Below are positions 5,750-11,630 of a stretch of DNA of 11,630 nt, in pieces. Under the pieces are notes generated by a model. It was not told where the DNA came from and ran no database searches. It worked only from the letters and a program-made list of their open reading frames with translations. The position numbers and the translations under genes are program-made. Each line of letters opens with the position of its first letter. Position 1 is the stretch's first letter. This DNA comes from an uncultured Flavobacteriales bacterium (GTDB taxonomy: Bacteria > Bacteroidota > Bacteroidia > Flavobacteriales_E > Vicingaceae): assembly GCA_937925525.1 (NCBI GenBank), contig CALALS010000318.1, positions 1 through 11,630 on the forward strand, given 5' to 3'.

Positions 5750-6436
5750 GTGAAATTTTTAAAAGTAATATTGTTGATAACTCCTTTATTGGCGCTTTAT
5801 ATAGTGCAAAGCGAAAATATTGTAGTTGCCAAAATAAAAACATATCCTGTAGATGAGTTTTACTTCCCTGAACTTAGTTATCAGTATCAATTAGACTCTT
5901 CCTTATTTCATAAAGCCATTAATGGCTATCATGAATTGGCTAATAAAAACTTACTTCAAAAAACCAATATTATCACCATCATTGATTTTACAAAGTCTGC
6001 CAATCAAAAAAGACTTTGGACCATTGACCTTTGCGAGCAAAAAGTACTGTTTCATGAATTAGTAGCTCATGGTAGAAATACCGGTGAAGAATTTGCCGCT
6101 GATTTTTCAAATAAAGAAGGGTCTTATCAAAGCAGTATTGGTTTTTATGTTACAGGAGAAATTTATGACGGAAAGCACGAACAGTCGTTAAAACTTCATG
6201 GGGTTGAAAAAGGTTTTAACAACAATGCTTTTGATAGAGGAATTGTCATTCACGGAGCCGACTATGTTAGCGAAGAGTTTATCTTAAATAATGGCAGACT
6301 AGGAAGAAGCCATGGCTGCCCGGCAGTTTCATTAGACATTAATGGAGAACTTATAAAAACGCTTGCTGAAGGTAGTTGCTTGCTTATTTATTATCCTGAT
6401 AAGTCCTACCTAAAAAAATCAAAATTTTTTAACTAA
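5750..6436 (+). CDS. L,D-transpeptidase-like protein (YkuD_2 family)
   Basis: A 228-residue exported protein with a signal peptide or membrane anchor (about 3-19). The catalytic region, about 75-210, matches the murein L,D-transpeptidase catalytic domain family (YkuD_2). It contains WTIDLCEQKVLFHELVAHGRN, His168 in RGIVIHGADY, and SHGCPAVS with H188 and the likely nucleophile C190. The family motif differs from classical YkuD (SHGCVR) by lacking the Arg after Cys, which is normal for this branch. Expected role: peptidoglycan cross-linking, lipoprotein attachment or a related acyl transfer in the periplasm. Translation appears to start at GTG (5750-5752); no ATG fits upstream of the signal sequence. 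A second, unrelated-type L,D-transpeptidase follows 54 bases downstream, pointing to a cell-wall cluster. Confidence 0.88.
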   Translation: MKFLKVILLITPLLALYIVQSENIVVAKIKTYPVDEFYFPELSYQYQLDSSLFHKAINGYHELANKNLLQKTNIITIIDFTKSANQKRLWTIDLCEQKVLFHELVAHGRNTGEEFAADFSNKEGSYQSSIGFYVTGEIYDGKHEQSLKLHGVEKGFNNNAFDRGIVIHGADYVSEEFILNNGRLGRSHGCPAVSLDINGELIKTLAEGSCLLIYYPDKSYLKKSKFFN

Positions 6437-6490
6437 AAATTGGCACTTTTTTTGATTAGTCTCGTATAACGTTTTAATACTGACTAAACC

Positions 6491-8149
6491 ATGCCAAAAT
6501 CGTTTTCCGCTATTATTGTTTTCATTATGCTTCTGAGCATTTTTTCTTGTAATAAACAGGAAGAAAATAAGGTTGCTGAAAACACAGATGTTACTCCCGT
6601 TTTTTCTGAAGAGTCAATTCAGCAGGGCATTGCATCACTTTTAAACGATTCGCTAAAATCATCTTTTGTAAATAATAAAGAAGTTGTTGATTGGTATAAA
6701 TCTAATCACCACCAGCCAAAATGGTTTAGAAACAATGATGATATAAGTAATGTGTTTTCTCTCTACAGTCACTTAAAATTATCTTTTGAGCACGGTATTA
6801 ATTCTGAGTATTTCAAAACAAAAGAAATAGGAGCGCTTAGCAAAGAGGTTTATTTAAGCATGATGAACAATCAATTGTCTTACGACAAACTTGCTATGCT
6901 TGATATAATGTTTTCTGATGCTGCCGTTACCTACTCTAGTGCACTTCAGTATGGGGTAGTTAACCCTAAAAAAGTTTATGGAGGGTCTTATAAAGTTGCG
7001 GCAAAGCCAAAAAAACAAGAGTTAGACGTATTAGAGACTACCGATACCAGAAAATTTTTATATGCCATTCAACCAAAAGATTTTCATTATAAATTAATGC
7101 AACAAGCCTATCTTGATTTAATGGAAAATGAAGTTGATGAAGAAGGCCAAGACATTCCAAAGCTGTCCGGTAAAATAGATTTTGGGGATACTTCTAATTA
7201 TCTTGTTTTGATAAGTCAAAGACTATTTAACTTAGGTTATTTAACTAAAAAAAGCACAGAAAATGTTTATGATTCTACCTTGTTTAAGGCGGTTTATCAA
7301 TTTCAAGAAGACAATGGTCTTGTCGCAGACGGAGTAATAGGAAGCTATACTTACGATTTAATTACGCTGACAAACGAACAAAAGAAAGAAATGCTGGTTG
7401 CCAATATGGAACGAATGCGATGGATTGACCTGCCCGAAGAAAATCCTTATCTTTTGGTAAACATCCCTTCTTTTAAGTTGCAAGTTAGAGACGGAGAAAA
7501 CCTATTGATGGAAATGAAAACCTGTACCGGAAGCAAAGCTACCTCTTACTCTAACCATGAAACTCCATTAATGCACGACACCATAGAGTATATGGTATTC
7601 AACCCGACCTGGTCTGTGCCCAGAAGTATTGCCGAAAAAGAAATGTATCGAAAAATTGTAAAAGACCCTACTTATCTTGAAAGAAACGGATATAAAGTAA
7701 TGAAAAACGGAAAATTTATCTCTACTTCAGAAATGAATTTGGCAAACTATACCGCATCTTCAATGCCCTATAAATTTGTCCAAAAACCCGGAAGAGGAAA
7801 TGCTCTGGGAACTGTAAAGTTTATCTTTCCAAATGAAAGTAACATTTACTTGCATGATACTCCTAGTCAATCGGCTTTTAAAAACGACAACAGGGCAGTA
7901 AGTCATGGTTGTGTAAGGGTCGAAAAACCAAAAGATTTAGCTCAATTCTTAATGCAATATAGTGCCTTAAGCGAAGAAGAAAAAGAAGAGATAGGCTCTT
8001 CGGGTAAAAATACCATTAGGGTTAACTTAAAAGAAACCATCCCTGTTTATATTCTTTATTTCACCGCCTTTGCAAGTCCTACAGGTGAAATAAACTACTA
8101 CAAAGATGTATATGAAAAAGATGGCGCTTTGCTAGACGCCATGAAATAA
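6491..8149 (+). CDS. L,D-transpeptidase lipoprotein, YcbB (LdtD)-like
   Basis: The 552-residue product has a signal peptide ending in LLSIFSC with lipobox Cys20. The scaffold-like N-terminal region is about 40-230. A peptidoglycan-binding helical repeat follows at about 237-296 (SQRLFNLGYL, FQEDNGLVADGVIG). The YkuD catalytic domain spans about 320-490, with H455 in YLHDTPSQSAF and SHGCVRV carrying H472 and nucleophile C474. A large capping insertion (about 365-440) between YkuD strands, containing NPTWSVPRSI, is typical of YcbB-like enzymes. The expected reaction is 3-3 cross-link formation between peptidoglycan stem peptides, with tetrapeptide donors and carbapenem-sensitive chemistry. It would sit membrane-anchored, facing the periplasm. 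It follows the YkuD_2 gene on the same strand and is probably co-expressed. Confidence 0.93.
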   Translation: MPKSFSAIIVFIMLLSIFSCNKQEENKVAENTDVTPVFSEESIQQGIASLLNDSLKSSFVNNKEVVDWYKSNHHQPKWFRNNDDISNVFSLYSHLKLSFEHGINSEYFKTKEIGALSKEVYLSMMNNQLSYDKLAMLDIMFSDAAVTYSSALQYGVVNPKKVYGGSYKVAAKPKKQELDVLETTDTRKFLYAIQPKDFHYKLMQQAYLDLMENEVDEEGQDIPKLSGKIDFGDTSNYLVLISQRLFNLGYLTKKSTENVYDSTLFKAVYQFQEDNGLVADGVIGSYTYDLITLTNEQKKEMLVANMERMRWIDLPEENPYLLVNIPSFKLQVRDGENLLMEMKTCTGSKATSYSNHETPLMHDTIEYMVFNPTWSVPRSIAEKEMYRKIVKDPTYLERNGYKVMKNGKFISTSEMNLANYTASSMPYKFVQKPGRGNALGTVKFIFPNESNIYLHDTPSQSAFKNDNRAVSHGCVRVEKPKDLAQFLMQYSALSEEEKEEIGSSGKNTIRVNLKETIPVYILYFTAFASPTGEINYYKDVYEKDGALLDAMK

Positions 8150-8156
8150 AAATCAT

Positions 8157-8164
8157 TACTTTTG
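8157..8164 (+). promoter_or_regulatory. Candidate -7 box for the methyltransferase gene
   Basis: TACTTTTG matches TAnnTTTG exactly, 18 bases before ATG 8183. The nearest TTG (8129-8131) is 25 bases upstream, slightly beyond the usual range. A possible TTG start codon (8162-8164) would lie inside this box, which argues for ATG 8183 as the true start. Confidence 0.3.
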
Positions 8165-8182
8165 GCGTCCTTACAAAAAGAG

Positions 8183-8953
8183 ATGCAAAAAATAATCAGT
8201 TTCATCCTTCGATTTATCCCCAGAAAAGTAATCCAATTGTTCGGAAACTTTGGGCTTCCGGTTATTGCCCTTTTTTATTCAGGAAATAAAGTAGAGTGTG
8301 CTGTTTGTCATAAAACCTACAAAAAATTCCTTCCTTATGGCAGACTTGAAGCATCCAGAAAAAATGCACTTTGTCCAAACTGCTTATCATTAGAAAGACA
8401 TCGCCTAATTTGGTTGTTTTTACAAACGCAAAAGCCTGAATTTTTTGAGAAAAAACACCATTTTTTACATGTTGCTCCTGAACTATGTTTTATTAAACGA
8501 TTTGAGAAAATACATGGTGATAATTATATAACTGCAGATATTGAGTCTCCTTTGGCAAAAGTTAAAATGGATGTGCATGATATTCCATTTCCTGATAACA
8601 CTTTCGATATTGTATTTTGTAACCATGTTTTAGAGCATGTTGATAGCGATGTAAACGTGCTAAAAGAGTTTTATAGGGTGATGAAACCGGGAGCTTGGGC
8701 TATATTTCAGTCGCCCATTGACCATAATCTTGAAACTACCAAAGAAGATCCTACCATAACTGACCCAAAAGAGCGTGAAAAAGAATTTGGACAAGACGAC
8801 CATGTAAGGATGTACGGAAAAGACTATAATAAAAGGCTTGAACTAGGTGGTTTTAAGGTAAATGCAGTAGATATGAGAGCGGTTTTAGGGGAAGAAAAGT
8901 TTAACCGATTTACCCTTCCAATGAACGAAAAAGTATATTTATGTGTTAAATAA
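8183..8953 (+). CDS. Class I SAM-dependent methyltransferase with N-terminal zinc-ribbon-like Cys pairs
   Basis: The ATG at 8183 gives 256 residues. A TTG at 8162 in the same frame would add 7 but overlaps a promoter-like box. After an N-terminal hydrophobic stretch come two Cys pairs, C39-x-x-C42 (ECAVC) and C64-x-x-C67 (CPNC), probably binding one zinc. The Rossmann-like part follows: HFLHVAPE (motif I-like), ITADIE (acidic residue after strand 2), DIPFPDNTFDIVFCNHVLEHV (the Methyltransf_11 signature) and VMKPGAWAIFQSP (strand 5). The substrate cannot be deduced. Methyltransferases of this form are common in Bacteroidota envelope and polysaccharide loci, so surface-glycan or lipid modification is possible but is inference. 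It lies 33 bases after the L,D-transpeptidase gene. Confidence 0.85.
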   Translation: MQKIISFILRFIPRKVIQLFGNFGLPVIALFYSGNKVECAVCHKTYKKFLPYGRLEASRKNALCPNCLSLERHRLIWLFLQTQKPEFFEKKHHFLHVAPELCFIKRFEKIHGDNYITADIESPLAKVKMDVHDIPFPDNTFDIVFCNHVLEHVDSDVNVLKEFYRVMKPGAWAIFQSPIDHNLETTKEDPTITDPKEREKEFGQDDHVRMYGKDYNKRLELGGFKVNAVDMRAVLGEEKFNRFTLPMNEKVYLCVK

Positions 8954-8987
8954 ATACATTCAACGAAGAAAAAATGCAATTTATATT

Positions 8988-9017
8988 TTGTATTCTAGAA
9001 ATAAGGTTTTATTATTG
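8988..9017 (+). promoter_or_regulatory. Candidate promoter for the secreted-protein gene
   Basis: TTG (8988-8990) and TATTATTG (9010-9017, one mismatch to TAnnTTTG) are 19 bases apart. The predicted transcript would begin near 9024. Its leader contains a small inverted repeat aagcta-attaa-tagctt (9032-9048) just before the ATG at 9056. Confidence 0.35.
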
Positions 9018-9055
9018 CACACTAATTTGCAAAGCTAATTAATAGCTTAACGGTT

Positions 9056-9841
9056 ATGAGAAAATTAATTACAACATCACTTTTTACGCTTTTGGTGGTT
9101 TTAGCCAACGCTGGAGTTATAGTGTTAGAGGGAAATTACCAAGGTAAAAACTTATATGTTCAAAATCCATTTGCCGGTTCGGGAGTGGGTTTTTGTGTTT
9201 TTGAGGTTACCATTAACGGAGAAGTTACCACCGATGAGATTAACTCAAGTGCATTTGAAATTGATTTCACTGCATTTCAATTGAAATTAGGAGATGCTGT
9301 AGTTGTTAAACTTAAGCATAAAGACGATTGCAGACCTAAAGTATTAAACCCTGAAGTTCTTAAGCCAAAAAGTACGTTTGAGTGTACTAATATTGAAGTA
9401 AATAAAGAAGGCTCACTTACTTGGACGACAACCGGAGAAACCGGGAAACTTACTTATACTATTGAACAATTTAGATGGAACAAATGGATTAAAGTAGGTG
9501 AAGTAGAAGGAAAAGGCACTCCTGAGTCTAACTCTTATGACTTTAATGTTACTTTACATCACGGTCAAAACCAATTTAGAGTAAAACAAGTTGATTACAG
9601 TAATAAGCCAAGATATTCTCCATCGGCTAAAGTTATGTCAGTGGTTGCTGAGGTTACTTTCAGTCCTATTAAAGCGAGTAAGGATATTACTTTCTCCAAT
9701 GAAACTTTGTTTGAAGTATATGACCAATACGGAAACATCGTGAAAAAAGGATTTGGTTCTACTATAGATGTTAGTAACCTTGAAAAAGGGATTTACTATC
9801 TTAACTACGATAATAAGATGGAGCAATTCATCAAAAAATAA
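9056..9841 (+). CDS. Secreted protein with a T9SS-like C-terminal tail
   Basis: The 261-residue product has a Sec signal peptide (1-19, ending VLANAG). Residues about 20-95 form a beta-rich N-terminal domain with Cys47 and Cys92. Residues about 105-197 look like a fibronectin-type beta sandwich (LTWTTTGETGKLTYTIEQFR, FRVKQVDYS). Residues about 198-261 resemble a type A T9SS sorting domain: LFEVYDQYGNIVKKG, then STIDVSNLEKGIYYLNY, ending EQFIKK. The usual early NP-x-P element of the sorting domain is not evident, so secretion by T9SS is likely but not certain. A strong terminator follows 19 bases after the stop. No enzymatic motif is visible; an adhesive or surface role is a guess. Confidence 0.75.
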   Translation: MRKLITTSLFTLLVVLANAGVIVLEGNYQGKNLYVQNPFAGSGVGFCVFEVTINGEVTTDEINSSAFEIDFTAFQLKLGDAVVVKLKHKDDCRPKVLNPEVLKPKSTFECTNIEVNKEGSLTWTTTGETGKLTYTIEQFRWNKWIKVGEVEGKGTPESNSYDFNVTLHHGQNQFRVKQVDYSNKPRYSPSAKVMSVVAEVTFSPIKASKDITFSNETLFEVYDQYGNIVKKGFGSTIDVSNLEKGIYYLNYDNKMEQFIKK

Positions 9842-9860
9842 TAAGTACATACTTTTTAGA

Positions 9861-9885
9861 AAAGCCCTCTTGTAGGGCTTTTTTT
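9861..9885 (+). terminator. Rho-independent terminator
   Basis: Perfect 8-bp stem aaagccct (9861-9868) and agggcttt (9874-9881) with loop cttgt, running into a T-tract (9879-9885). It closes the secreted-protein transcript and ends only 14 bases before the next gene's ATG. Confidence 0.92.
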
Positions 9886-9899
9886 ATACCCATAAGCAC

Positions 9900-10301
9900 A
9901 TGAAAAAGATAGAACACATAGGAATTGCAGTAAAAGACATTACAGCATCTAACAAGCTCTTTGAAAAGCTATTCAATAAAAAGCCTTATAAACAAGAAGA
10001 GGTTGAGAGTGAAAACGTGATCACTTCTTTTTTTGAAACGGGAGAAAGTAAAATTGAACTTTTGCAAGCCACTAGCCCGGATAGCGCCATTGCTAAATTC
10101 ATAGAAAAAAAGGGCGAAGGCATTCATCATATTGCTTTTGAGGTAGATGATATTTATGCAGAAATTAAGCGCCTGCAAGTAGAAGGTTTTACCATGATAC
10201 ATGAAGCACCAAAAGAAGGTGCCGACAATAAACTTATTGCCTTTTTGCACCCAAAATCCACTAATGGGGTTTTAGTGGAGCTTTGCCAGGACAGAGGCTA
10301 A
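9900..10301 (+). CDS. mce: Methylmalonyl-CoA epimerase
   Basis: A 133-residue single-domain protein of the vicinal oxygen chelate (glyoxalase) superfamily. IEHIGIAVKDI at the start supplies metal ligand His6, GEGIHHIAFEVDDI supplies His76/His77, and GVLVELCQ supplies Glu127, consistent with the VOC metal site. Length and motifs fit methylmalonyl-CoA epimerase, which interconverts the (R) and (S) forms between propionyl-CoA carboxylation and methylmalonyl-CoA mutase. Glyoxalase I is the alternative but is less likely given the GEGIHHIAFEVDD signature. The gene starts 14 bases after a terminator. Its stop overlaps by 4 nt the stop of the convergent HAD gene. Confidence 0.87.
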   Translation: MKKIEHIGIAVKDITASNKLFEKLFNKKPYKQEEVESENVITSFFETGESKIELLQATSPDSAIAKFIEKKGEGIHHIAFEVDDIYAEIKRLQVEGFTMIHEAPKEGADNKLIAFLHPKSTNGVLVELCQDRG

Positions 10302-10915
10302 AACAAATCCAAAATATCTTCCCCTTTTTGCAAGTGATAAGTAATTATACCCATTTCTTTAGCAGAGGCAATATGTTGTGGGGAATCGTCAATAAAAAGG
10401 GTTTCAGAAGGCTTTATATCATGTTTTAAAAGAATGTGGTTAAATGCCTCCTTTTCAGGCTTTCGCAATTGAATTTCATGGGAATAAAATACTTCCTTAA
10501 AAAATGGAGATAATGAAGCCTGCCCTGTTTCTTTTTCTACTATTTTGCTAAACGCATTAAAATGAATCTCATTAGTATTACTTAGCAAAAAAGTATTGAA
10601 TTTTTCTTTCAACTTATTAAGTAACGTTATTCTTTCTTTAGGCAAATCAAGCAACATGGCATTCCAGGCATCAACAATTTCTTGGTCATCAACTAATAAA
10701 TTAGCTTCTGCTTTTATTTGTTGAATAAACTCTTTTGCTGATAATTTCCCGGTTTCAAAATGGTCGAACAAACCGCTCTGCTTTTGTTGAGAATACACCT
10801 CATCAAAGTTCTGCATGCCCAAATCTTTAAAAGCATTTTCGGTTAGCTGATAATCAATGTTTAAGATAACTCCTCCCAAATCGAAGATAATATTTTTAAT
10901 TCCGTTTAAATTCAT
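10298..10915 (-). CDS. HAD-superfamily phosphatase (YihX-like)
   Basis: Chosen start ATG (10915-10913) gives 205 residues. The longer frame from 10990 adds 25 unlikely residues and starts inside a tRNA-like remnant. Motif I is IIFDLGGVILNIDY with nucleophile Asp12; the second acidic position is Gly14, as in YihX-type sugar-phosphate phosphatases. Motif II is LLSNTNEIH, motif III the Lys in LRKPEKEAF, and motif IV LFIDDSPQHI with two Asp. An all-helical cap lies between motifs I and II (about 25-95). Expected activity is hydrolysis of small phosphorylated metabolites, possibly alpha-glucose-1-phosphate by analogy with E. coli YihX; the exact substrate is unknown. Convergent with mce, overlapping by 4 nt at the stops. 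Confidence 0.88.
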   Translation of the reverse strand: MNLNGIKNIIFDLGGVILNIDYQLTENAFKDLGMQNFDEVYSQQKQSGLFDHFETGKLSAKEFIQQIKAEANLLVDDQEIVDAWNAMLLDLPKERITLLNKLKEKFNTFLLSNTNEIHFNAFSKIVEKETGQASLSPFFKEVFYSHEIQLRKPEKEAFNHILLKHDIKPSETLFIDDSPQHIASAKEMGIITYHLQKGEDILDLF

Positions 10916-10960
10916 CTTAATTTGTGTATTAAGGTGCAAATATGTAAAATTGCAGCCCAA

Positions 10961-10981
10961 TTTAAGCTTCTTAAGCTTAAA
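10961..10981. repeat. Perfect A+T-rich hairpin upstream of the tRNA remnant
   Basis: tttaagctt (10961-10969), loop ctt, aagcttaaa (10973-10981) form a 9-bp stem with a 3-nt loop. It contains two HindIII-type sites and abuts the tRNA-like remnant at 10983. No T-tract follows on either strand that would make it a standard terminator. Confidence 0.6.
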
Positions 10982-10982
10982 A

Positions 10983-11040
10983 GGGCCCATAGCTCAGCTG
11001 GTTACTGAGCATCCCGATTTTTCATCGGGAGGGTCCCTAG
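10983..11040 (+). pseudogene. Decayed tRNA copy (5' half of the adjacent tRNA-CAT)
   Basis: Bases 10983-11004 repeat exactly the first 22 bases of the intact tRNA at 11068. After a 2-nt insertion (ct), GAGC continues the D-arm. The anticodon arm is replaced by a strong hairpin, tcccgat-ttttc-atcggga (11012-11030). GGGTCCCT (11031-11038) matches the tRNA's variable loop and T-stem start. The T-arm and 3' acceptor strand are lost, so no 3' strand can pair with GGGCCCA. It cannot fold as a full tRNA. Confidence 0.7.
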
Positions 11041-11055
11041 GTAAAAAATTAACCA

Positions 11056-11070
11056 CCCAATGTAATTGGG
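11056..11070 (+). repeat. Short hairpin overlapping the tRNA 5' end
   Basis: cccaat (11056-11061), gta, attggg (11065-11070). The 3' arm includes the first three bases (GGG) of the tRNA, so the precursor could form an alternative fold competing with the acceptor stem before 5' processing. Confidence 0.4.
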
Positions 11071-11141
11071 CCCATAGCTCAGCTGGTTAGAGCACCTGAC
11101 TCATAATCAGGGGGTCCCTGGTTCGAGCCCAGGTGGGCCCA
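11068..11141 (+). tRNA. tRNA-Met (CAT); tRNA-Ile2 (CAT, lysidine) possible
   Basis: Complete cloverleaf of 74 nt: acceptor GGGCCCA/TGGGCCC, D-arm GCTC-AGCTGGTTA-GAGC, anticodon arm CCTGA-CTCATAA-TCAGG with anticodon CAT at 11102-11104, variable loop GGGTC, T-arm CCTGG-TTCGAGC-CCAGG, discriminator A. CCA is not encoded. The acceptor begins with a G-C pair, so it is not initiator tRNA-fMet. A CAT anticodon may be elongator Met or the lysidine-modified Ile2. The C4-G69 and C5-G68 pairs are compatible with TilS recognition, so the isotype is left open. A terminator follows. Confidence 0.95.
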
Positions 11142-11147
11142 CTCTTT

Positions 11148-11182
11148 AAAACCTCAACTGAAAAAGTTGAGGTTTTGCTTTT
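11148..11182 (+). terminator. Rho-independent terminator after the tRNA
   Basis: Perfect 12-bp stem aaaacctcaact (11148-11159) and agttgaggtttt (11165-11176), loop gaaaa, followed by gctttt. The A-rich 5' side means it could also stop transcription arriving from the minus-strand gene at 11289. Confidence 0.88.
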
Positions 11183-11288
11183 CTGGTCTTAAAATAAATA
11201 CAGATGATAGTTTGTCATGCTTTGGGAGACATCATCGTAACTCATGTGTGCTCTACCTGGATATATTTTGAATTTGGAAGCTATTCAT

Positions 11289-11630
11289 TTAATTCTTAAC
11301 AATTCGCTCAGTAATTATTACATCTCCCATTTTGATTCTTGCAAAATAAATTCCAGTATTGAATTCAGATAGGTCGACCACTCCCAATCCACCAAAAAAG
11401 CAAGTATGAAGCATAGCCTCCCCTAAAACATTAAATATAATAAAATCAACTTCGTTATATTCAGGTGATTTAATAGTTAATCTACCATTAACCGGGTTAG
11501 GGAAAATCTCTATATTTGTTTTATTTTTTGTTTCATTGATTGCCGTTGTACTTCCGCCAATACAGCTTATCCCTATTGCATCATAGCTTCCTGCTGTACC
11601 AACCATTGTCCAAGTTGAGCCGCCATTGGT
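11289..11630 (-). CDS. T9SS-secreted protein, C-terminal part (partial, runs off right edge)
   Basis: The frame stays open to the window edge, so only the last 113 residues are seen. The first visible residues TNGGSTWTMVGTAG resemble an Asp-box (NGGSTW), as in BNR/Ycf48-like beta-propeller repeats. A short linker follows, then a clear type A T9SS sorting domain: IEIFPNPVNGRLTI (the FPNPV element), VDFIIFNVLGEAML, VDLSEFNTGIYFARI and the terminal IITERIVKN. The protein is expected to be exported through the Sec and T9SS machinery and anchored at or released from the cell surface. The passenger domain's function is outside the window. The 147 bases between the tRNA and this stop hold only the tRNA terminator. 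Confidence 0.92.
   Translation of the reverse strand, partial: TNGGSTWTMVGTAGSYDAIGISCIGGSTTAINETKNKTNIEIFPNPVNGRLTIKSPEYNEVDFIIFNVLGEAMLHTCFFGGLGVVDLSEFNTGIYFARIKMGDVIITERIVKN

Noticed and set aside
10916..10990. Longer HAD start at 10990 adding 25 residues
   Set aside because: The extension starts inside the tRNA remnant and crosses an A+T-rich hairpin. The ATG at 10915 sits directly before the conserved motif I region.
10857..11090. Plus-strand open frame of 77 codons across the tRNA region
   Set aside because: It runs antisense to the HAD gene and through tRNA and tRNA-remnant sequence, and has no coding character.
11183..11288. Possible gene or RNA between the tRNA terminator and the T9SS gene
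   Set aside because: About 106 bases with no open frame, promoter match or convincing hairpin. I see nothing in it.
1..11630. CRISPR array, prophage, IS transposase or toxin-antitoxin genes
   Set aside because: No regularly spaced repeats, transposase motifs or phage genes are visible. The only mobile-like features are the leuS inserts and the tRNA-region hairpins.

Overview
The window looks like a chromosomal segment from a member of the Bacteroidota (Flavobacteriia/Sphingobacteriia-like). The evidence is A+T-rich DNA, secreted proteins with type IX secretion (T9SS) sorting tails, lipoproteins with relaxed lipoboxes, few Shine-Dalgarno sequences, and promoter-like sites of the Bacteroidota form TTG-N(17-23)-TAnnTTTG. 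The genes are mostly housekeeping and cell-envelope genes, not an obvious island.

Layout. At 1-54 (minus) lies the first 18 codons of what is probably ftsX, divergent from leuS. leuS (167-3757) encodes an unusually long leucyl-tRNA synthetase of 1196 residues. It abuts, stop codon to stop codon, a minus-strand pair: a NifU-domain Fe-S protein followed by a lipoprotein/beta-rich envelope protein. Next on the minus strand is a single-pass coiled-coil membrane protein. Divergent from that is a plus-strand envelope cluster: a YkuD_2-type L,D-transpeptidase, a YcbB-like L,D-transpeptidase lipoprotein, and a zinc-ribbon SAM methyltransferase. Then come a secreted protein with a T9SS-like tail, a strong terminator, methylmalonyl-CoA epimerase, and a convergent HAD phosphatase. 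The right end holds a decayed tRNA-like copy, an intact tRNA with anticodon CAT, its terminator, and the C-terminal part of a T9SS-secreted protein that runs off the window.

The most notable thing is leuS itself. Compared with my memory of Bacteroidota LeuRS (about 910-950 residues), it carries four in-frame insertions that leave the HIGH, editing-site and KMSKS motifs intact. They are (1) three tandem 11-residue repeats in the catalytic domain; (2) a DUF559/Vsr-like endonuclease domain of about 150 residues inside the CP1 editing domain; (3) a short hairpin-encoded peptide; and (4) about 95 extra residues in the leucine-specific region before KMSKS. The DUF559 insert is bracketed by two inverted copies of a 31-nt hairpin-plus-tail repeat (8-bp stem, 3-nt loop, 8-bp stem, then a 12-nt purine-rich tail). 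A third, solitary copy of the same repeat is insertion (3), and all three copies sit in the same codon phase. This suggests a mobile palindromic repeat family, possibly linked to a DUF559 nuclease, that inserts into protein genes without breaking them. Removing the four insertions brings the protein back to about 910 residues.
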